Below are positions 57,532 through 64,000 of a stretch of DNA of 64,000 bases, one piece after another. Within the stretch, counting starts at the first letter, position 1, and each line of letters opens with the position of its first letter. The notes beneath the pieces were generated by a model. The model was not told where the DNA came from. It worked only from the letters and a program-made list of their open reading frames with translations, and ran no database searches. The DNA is from Limnanthes douglasii subsp. nivea. Taxonomy: Eukaryota; Streptophyta; Magnoliopsida; Brassicales; Limnanthaceae. The position numbers were made by a program, and so were the translations under genes. The stretch covers positions 216,223,530-216,287,529 of the forward strand of contig JAUPFV010000001.1 of NCBI GenBank assembly GCA_036936605.1, written 5' to 3'.

Positions 57532-59846
57532 TTACAAAATGTCTACACATGCTCGCCTATTATGACCACATTTATGACAACAAGAACGCGTTATAGAAAG
57601 AATTCTTAATTCTCTTGTAGATGGAATTCTGCTTTCTTAGGTCGTCCAGTTTTCCTTTTATAAACTAGAGGAAGTACATCTAGAGAAGTTGTTGAAGTAT
57701 ATGCTTGGCCAAAAGTAGTAAATGCAGTTATACCATATGAATATGTTGCCTTATAAGAGCTTACAAAATAGTATGACTCAACATATTTCATAGGATCGGC
57801 ATCTATATAAAATATCACAGCTAAAGCATGAGAACAAAGGAAACACTCATGTTGCCATGCACCACAAGAACAAGTACGTACACTAAAATCAACAACCATA
57901 ACAGGATCACAAAATATTTCATGCAAAATATGAGTAGACGAATAAACTATCCATGGACGACCTTCTTCCAAATTAGCTTTAATTTTTTTATCAAATTCAG
58001 GACACAAATCGATAGTCGAACGTTTAGCATTACCAAAACGTCTCGAAATTTGACTCATTTTTAAAACTCTAATCATATCAATTGACTCCAGTATATGCAA
58101 ACCAAAAAATTATTTGACTTGATTGTTAAAAGACTCAGTTGGAGTAGATGCCATAGAACCATACCTTTTACCTTTGGAAAAAGCACAAACATATTTGTGA
58201 GGAGATAAATCATCACAAACAATTTCAACCTTCTCACCTCTTTGCTTAAGAAATTCATCCATATATTGATTAAACAAATTCAGATTAGCATCATATGCAC
58301 ATCTTTTAAACAGTTTAACCATAGTATCCTAAAATTTCGTCAATGTAGCCCTTAAACAATGCCTCAAATTATATAAAAGATGATAAAGACAGTATCCATG
58401 ATGGCAATCTGGAAATATAGCAGATACAATAGTAACAATAACTAAATGATGATCACTAATAAATGTAATTTTCTGATCCAAAAAATGGGGTTTCAACATC
58501 TCCAAAAACCATAACCAATTCTCAGTATCTTCAGACGCAACAATACTAAATGCAACAGGGAAAATGCCTGCAATAAATATATAGAATGAAATATAGTATA
58601 AATAACTTATTACAATAGGTTTTGCAACTATCACTTTACTTATATACAAATCGCATCTATAATGTTAATGATACACTAAACGGCCTGTTTTAACAGATTT
58701 AGATATAACATAATTAAAGATAACATCTATTCCAATATAAAACAATAATTAACAAAAACTCACAATTGTTACCATTTTTGGCTATAACAGATAACAAAAC
58801 CCCATTTTATATTCCCGTTGAAAAAGTCCCACTAACAAATAAATCTTGACAACAAGAATTGAAACCATAGAGACAAGACCCAAATGCTACGAAACAATGC
58901 TTGAACACATTGGTTTCCAAAGAATACTCCATTATGTAATCACCACTGCTATTATGAATATTCAATCTTTAAAAATAATTCTTAAGAAGTTTATAAGAAG
59001 TAGAACTATCTCCATATACAGCCCTAATAGATTTCTCTAAAGCAAGCCATGACACACGGTAAGAAATATTTAAACCGTAGTCATTTAAAAAAACTGATTT
59101 CACGCTTGTAGCTGTAACATCAACTCTCCTCCTCACACAATCATGTATTTCATTTCCAATCAAATCAGATGACAAATACTTTCTATTTTCTTTGCTAAAA
59201 CCAGTCCCACATGTATGAGTTTTGACATACTTCTTAATAATAAAAAAACCCGTAGACCTCTCTTGTTTAGCATAAAGTCTCCAAGGACATCCTTTGAATC
59301 TTTTCATGCAATAAAAGTTACTCTTTGTTTATTGCTATGCAAATATTTAAAAGAAAATCCTTTTTGTAAATCCAATCAACTAACAGCTAATCTTAGACCT
59401 AATGCTCCCTCTACCTGCCCAACACCACCAATTTCATTAACCCAACCAACAGTAGCAAATTCTTTGTGTTTGTGACTAATAACATTAACACCAGAAGTTT
59501 CACGAGTTTCTCCACAAACAATATCCTCATTTGAATCTTCAAATATACTTTGGGCAGTTTCTCTAATATTATCACCAACAACACCATCACCTTCAACTTT
59601 AATAGTATGACTTGAAACACCCAAACTATCAACAACTGATACCAAAACAACTAAATCACAATCACAACCTAAGATAACATTTTCTAGATCACCACAAGAG
59701 TATCTTAATTTGAATTTACCCCGAACAACCGTATCATATCTACTTAAAACAAATTTAACAATATCTACAAACTCAGCAAACAAACCAATATCACAAATTG
59801 CAAGCTCCCCATTTAGTTTAAAAATACACAATCTACTACTAGACAT
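57532..59846 (-). pseudogene. MULE B transposase (PB1/MuDR/MULE/SWIM type), broken
   Basis: Starts MSSSRLCIFKLNGEL (59846), a PB1-like N-terminus; then FATVGWVNEIGG (about 59440) and the MuDR/FAR1-like part CPWRLYAKQE..KTHTCGTGF (about 59200-59290), SSDLIGNEIHDCV and NDYGLNISYRVSW. The DDE domain is split by an intron (58763-58568, 196 nt) after AKNGNN, at the same place as in MULE A; the next exon reads IFPVAFSIVASEDTENWLWFLEML, then FISDHHLVIV and HHGYCLYHL. The SWIM finger is CSCGAWQHECFLCSHALAV (about 57830-57885). The zinc knuckle CCHKCGHNRRAC (about 57540-57580) is reached through a frameshift near 57600. Stops occur near 59374, 58830 and 58327. It is closely related to the MULE A copy but clearly diverged. 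Confidence 0.88.
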
Positions 59847-59869
59847 CGCGTATCTGCATTAGACGGAAA

Positions 59870-60200
59870 AATAAAAAGGGTTTTGAATCTATCATTAAGG
59901 TAAAAAATACATATGTTTTGCAGCTATCAGTAGATAAAAATACAAATATTTTGCAACTATCTGTAAATATATTTAAGATATATCAGTACAAGTAATACAT
60001 ATGTTTTGCATATATCATTAGCAAACAATACAAGAGTTTCACATTTATCTGTAAAAAATGTTTTGCATATTCACAAACAAAAAGCCATTAACGTTTCGCA
60101 TCTATCAAAATGGATATTTTTCATCAGCCATTCTAGAAAACTTACATGTTTCGCAACTATCACTACGTACGTAACAAAACGTTTCGCATCTCCTTCGTAG
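59870..60200 (-). repeat. Interspersed GTTTCGCATCTATC motif array of MULE B (block 2)
   Basis: GTTTTGCA(A/G)CTATC and GTTTCGCATCTATC motifs recur (near 59880, 59918, 59957, 60003, 60030, 60090, 60148, 60180) upstream of the transposase start. Similar motifs lie in the transposase intron (near 58618-58660). Confidence 0.8.
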
Positions 60201-60765
60201 AAAACCAGAACAATTTTACGCGTAAATAAAATCCACAAAAACTAACACATAGACTAAAACTCGACGAATAACTATCAATAATGCGATAAATATACTACAT
60301 TATCAGCGTAAATAACAGATGAATACCTAAAACGAAAAAAATACGTATCGAGTAAACTGATACCTAGAATTCAGAATTCGAGTAAATCGATTTACTAAAC
60401 ATTCATTTATAAACATATATAAAAAACCTAACTGTAAAATCAAGTAAAACACAATCAAAATCAACCGAAAAAAAATACAAAAAATCGAGTAAAAAATGGA
60501 TCATCACCAATAATGGTAGGTTACTGTTCTATTCGAGCATAAAAAAATTGAAAAAAAAAACTCAAATATAGGAAATTCTTTTATACAAGTAATCAGGGGA
60601 TATAAAAGATATTAATGGATTTTAAATAATAAATATTTCTAAAACGAATTTAAAAAAAAATGAAAATATAGATATTAAATGGATAATGATTAGTGTAATA
60701 AGATATTTTATTCTATAATAATAATAGATTAAATTCCAAATCCTGAAATAAAAGTGTAATTTTGG
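60201..60765. other. MULE B terminal region (transposase side)
   Basis: AT-rich, non-coding. Blocks such as AGATATTAATGG and GATATTAAATGGATAAT (60608-60690) resemble the reverse complement of the MULE A left end (22800-22900). Confidence 0.5.
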
Positions 60766-60826
60766 AATTTAAATTACTCAAAGTTCTGAGCCCCTTACCA
60801 TTACCGGAATAAGAAGTCCAAAGTCC

Positions 60827-60880
60827 AGCCCACTGCCACTTAGTGTCGGAATTCATCGCTTCATCCTCTTTAAAACCCTA
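60827..60880 (+). promoter_or_regulatory. Site II element and telo-box upstream of CDC48C-like gene
   Basis: AGCCCA (60827-60832; TGGGCT on the other strand) is a site II motif, and AAACCCTA (60873-60880) is a telo-box. They lie about 180 and 130 bp before the start codon. This pair is common in plant promoters of ribosomal-protein and ribosome-biogenesis genes. TATA-like stretches follow at about 60911 (TATACATATA) and 60974 (ATTATAAAAG). Confidence 0.6.
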
Positions 60881-61006
60881 GAATCCGAAAATTCAAAGTT
60901 TCCAACTTTTTATACATATATTTTTTGTTCGAAGTTACAATCTTTAAGCTTTGGTCCCAATATTTTCGTCTGTATTATAAAAGCTTCGTCCTAAAAGAAG
61001 AGAGTG

Positions 61007-64000
<2,994 letters not shown>

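Larger units (their letters stand above)
49397..60765 (-). mobile_element. Mutator-like element 'MULE B', split by MULE C
   Basis: Same family as MULE A but in mirror orientation: acidic accessory gene on the plus strand (49710-56850), transposase on the minus strand (59846-57532), and GTTTCGCATCTATC-like motifs throughout non-coding parts. The right end is placed near 60765 from resemblance (reverse complement) to the MULE A left end; the exact terminus and TSD were not determined. The left end is obscured by G2. MULE C (50012-56768) is inserted in the acidic gene. Confidence 0.7.

Overview
This window is nuclear DNA of a flowering plant, most likely a eudicot. It holds one host gene, at the right edge, beside about 60 kb of nested, mostly broken transposable elements. 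The plant assignment rests on the element lineages (Tat-type Ty3/gypsy elements with a second RNase H and an antisense extra gene, Ty1/copia, Mutator-like elements, Stowaway and hAT MITEs, LINEs), on GT-AG introns, and on a host gene whose best match is plant CDC48C (NVL-like nucleolar AAA ATPase). I see no bacterial, organellar, rRNA, tRNA or CRISPR features.

Layout. 1-1560: LINE RT remnant (minus). 2570-5813: very old Tat/gypsy remnant, RT to gag (minus). 7265-7639: 375-bp fold-back Mutator-type MITE with a 9-bp TSD. 8070-8317: Stowaway MITE. 8500-13335: old Tat remnant (antisense extra gene, solo LTR inserted in its spacer, integrase piece), itself split by a 706-bp hAT MITE. 14040-15733: second LINE remnant. 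17828-22398: complete copia element with LTRs and TSD that has lost its RT. 22758-39017: Mutator-like element 'MULE A', split by complete Tat element G1 (23249-33657, TSD AACTT). 39018-49396: Tat element G2 in the opposite direction, without a TSD. 49397-about 60765: 'MULE B', mirror orientation to A, with a third element, MULE C (50012-56768, 9-bp TSD, 198-bp TIRs), inserted in its accessory gene. 61007-64000: CDC48C/NVL-like gene, plus strand, five exons visible, running off the window.

The most interesting pattern is in MULE A and MULE B. Each carries a PB1/MuDR/MULE/SWIM/zinc-knuckle transposase gene with an intron at the same place, and facing it a small gene for a Ser/Asp/Tyr-rich acidic protein with a basic KRKR patch. 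The layout resembles mudrA/mudrB of maize MuDR, but the second protein does not resemble any MULE accessory product I know. Short repeated motifs (TTGCTAGATA-like in A, GTTTCGCATCTATC-like in B) fill the non-coding DNA of these elements, including the transposase intron. MULE C also has a convergent second gene, but for a GRF zinc-finger protein.

The Tat elements show a second pattern. Three copies of different age have a stop codon at the same point between protease and reverse transcriptase (TAG, TAA, TAG), which suggests recoding or splicing rather than decay. Three copies also carry an antisense gene; the two better-preserved ones share a TATA box, leader spacing and a spliceable intron.

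Nearly all transposon genes here are interrupted by stops or frameshifts. The CDC48C-like gene looks intact as far as it is visible and has a site II element plus a telo-box upstream, as is common for plant ribosome-biogenesis genes.
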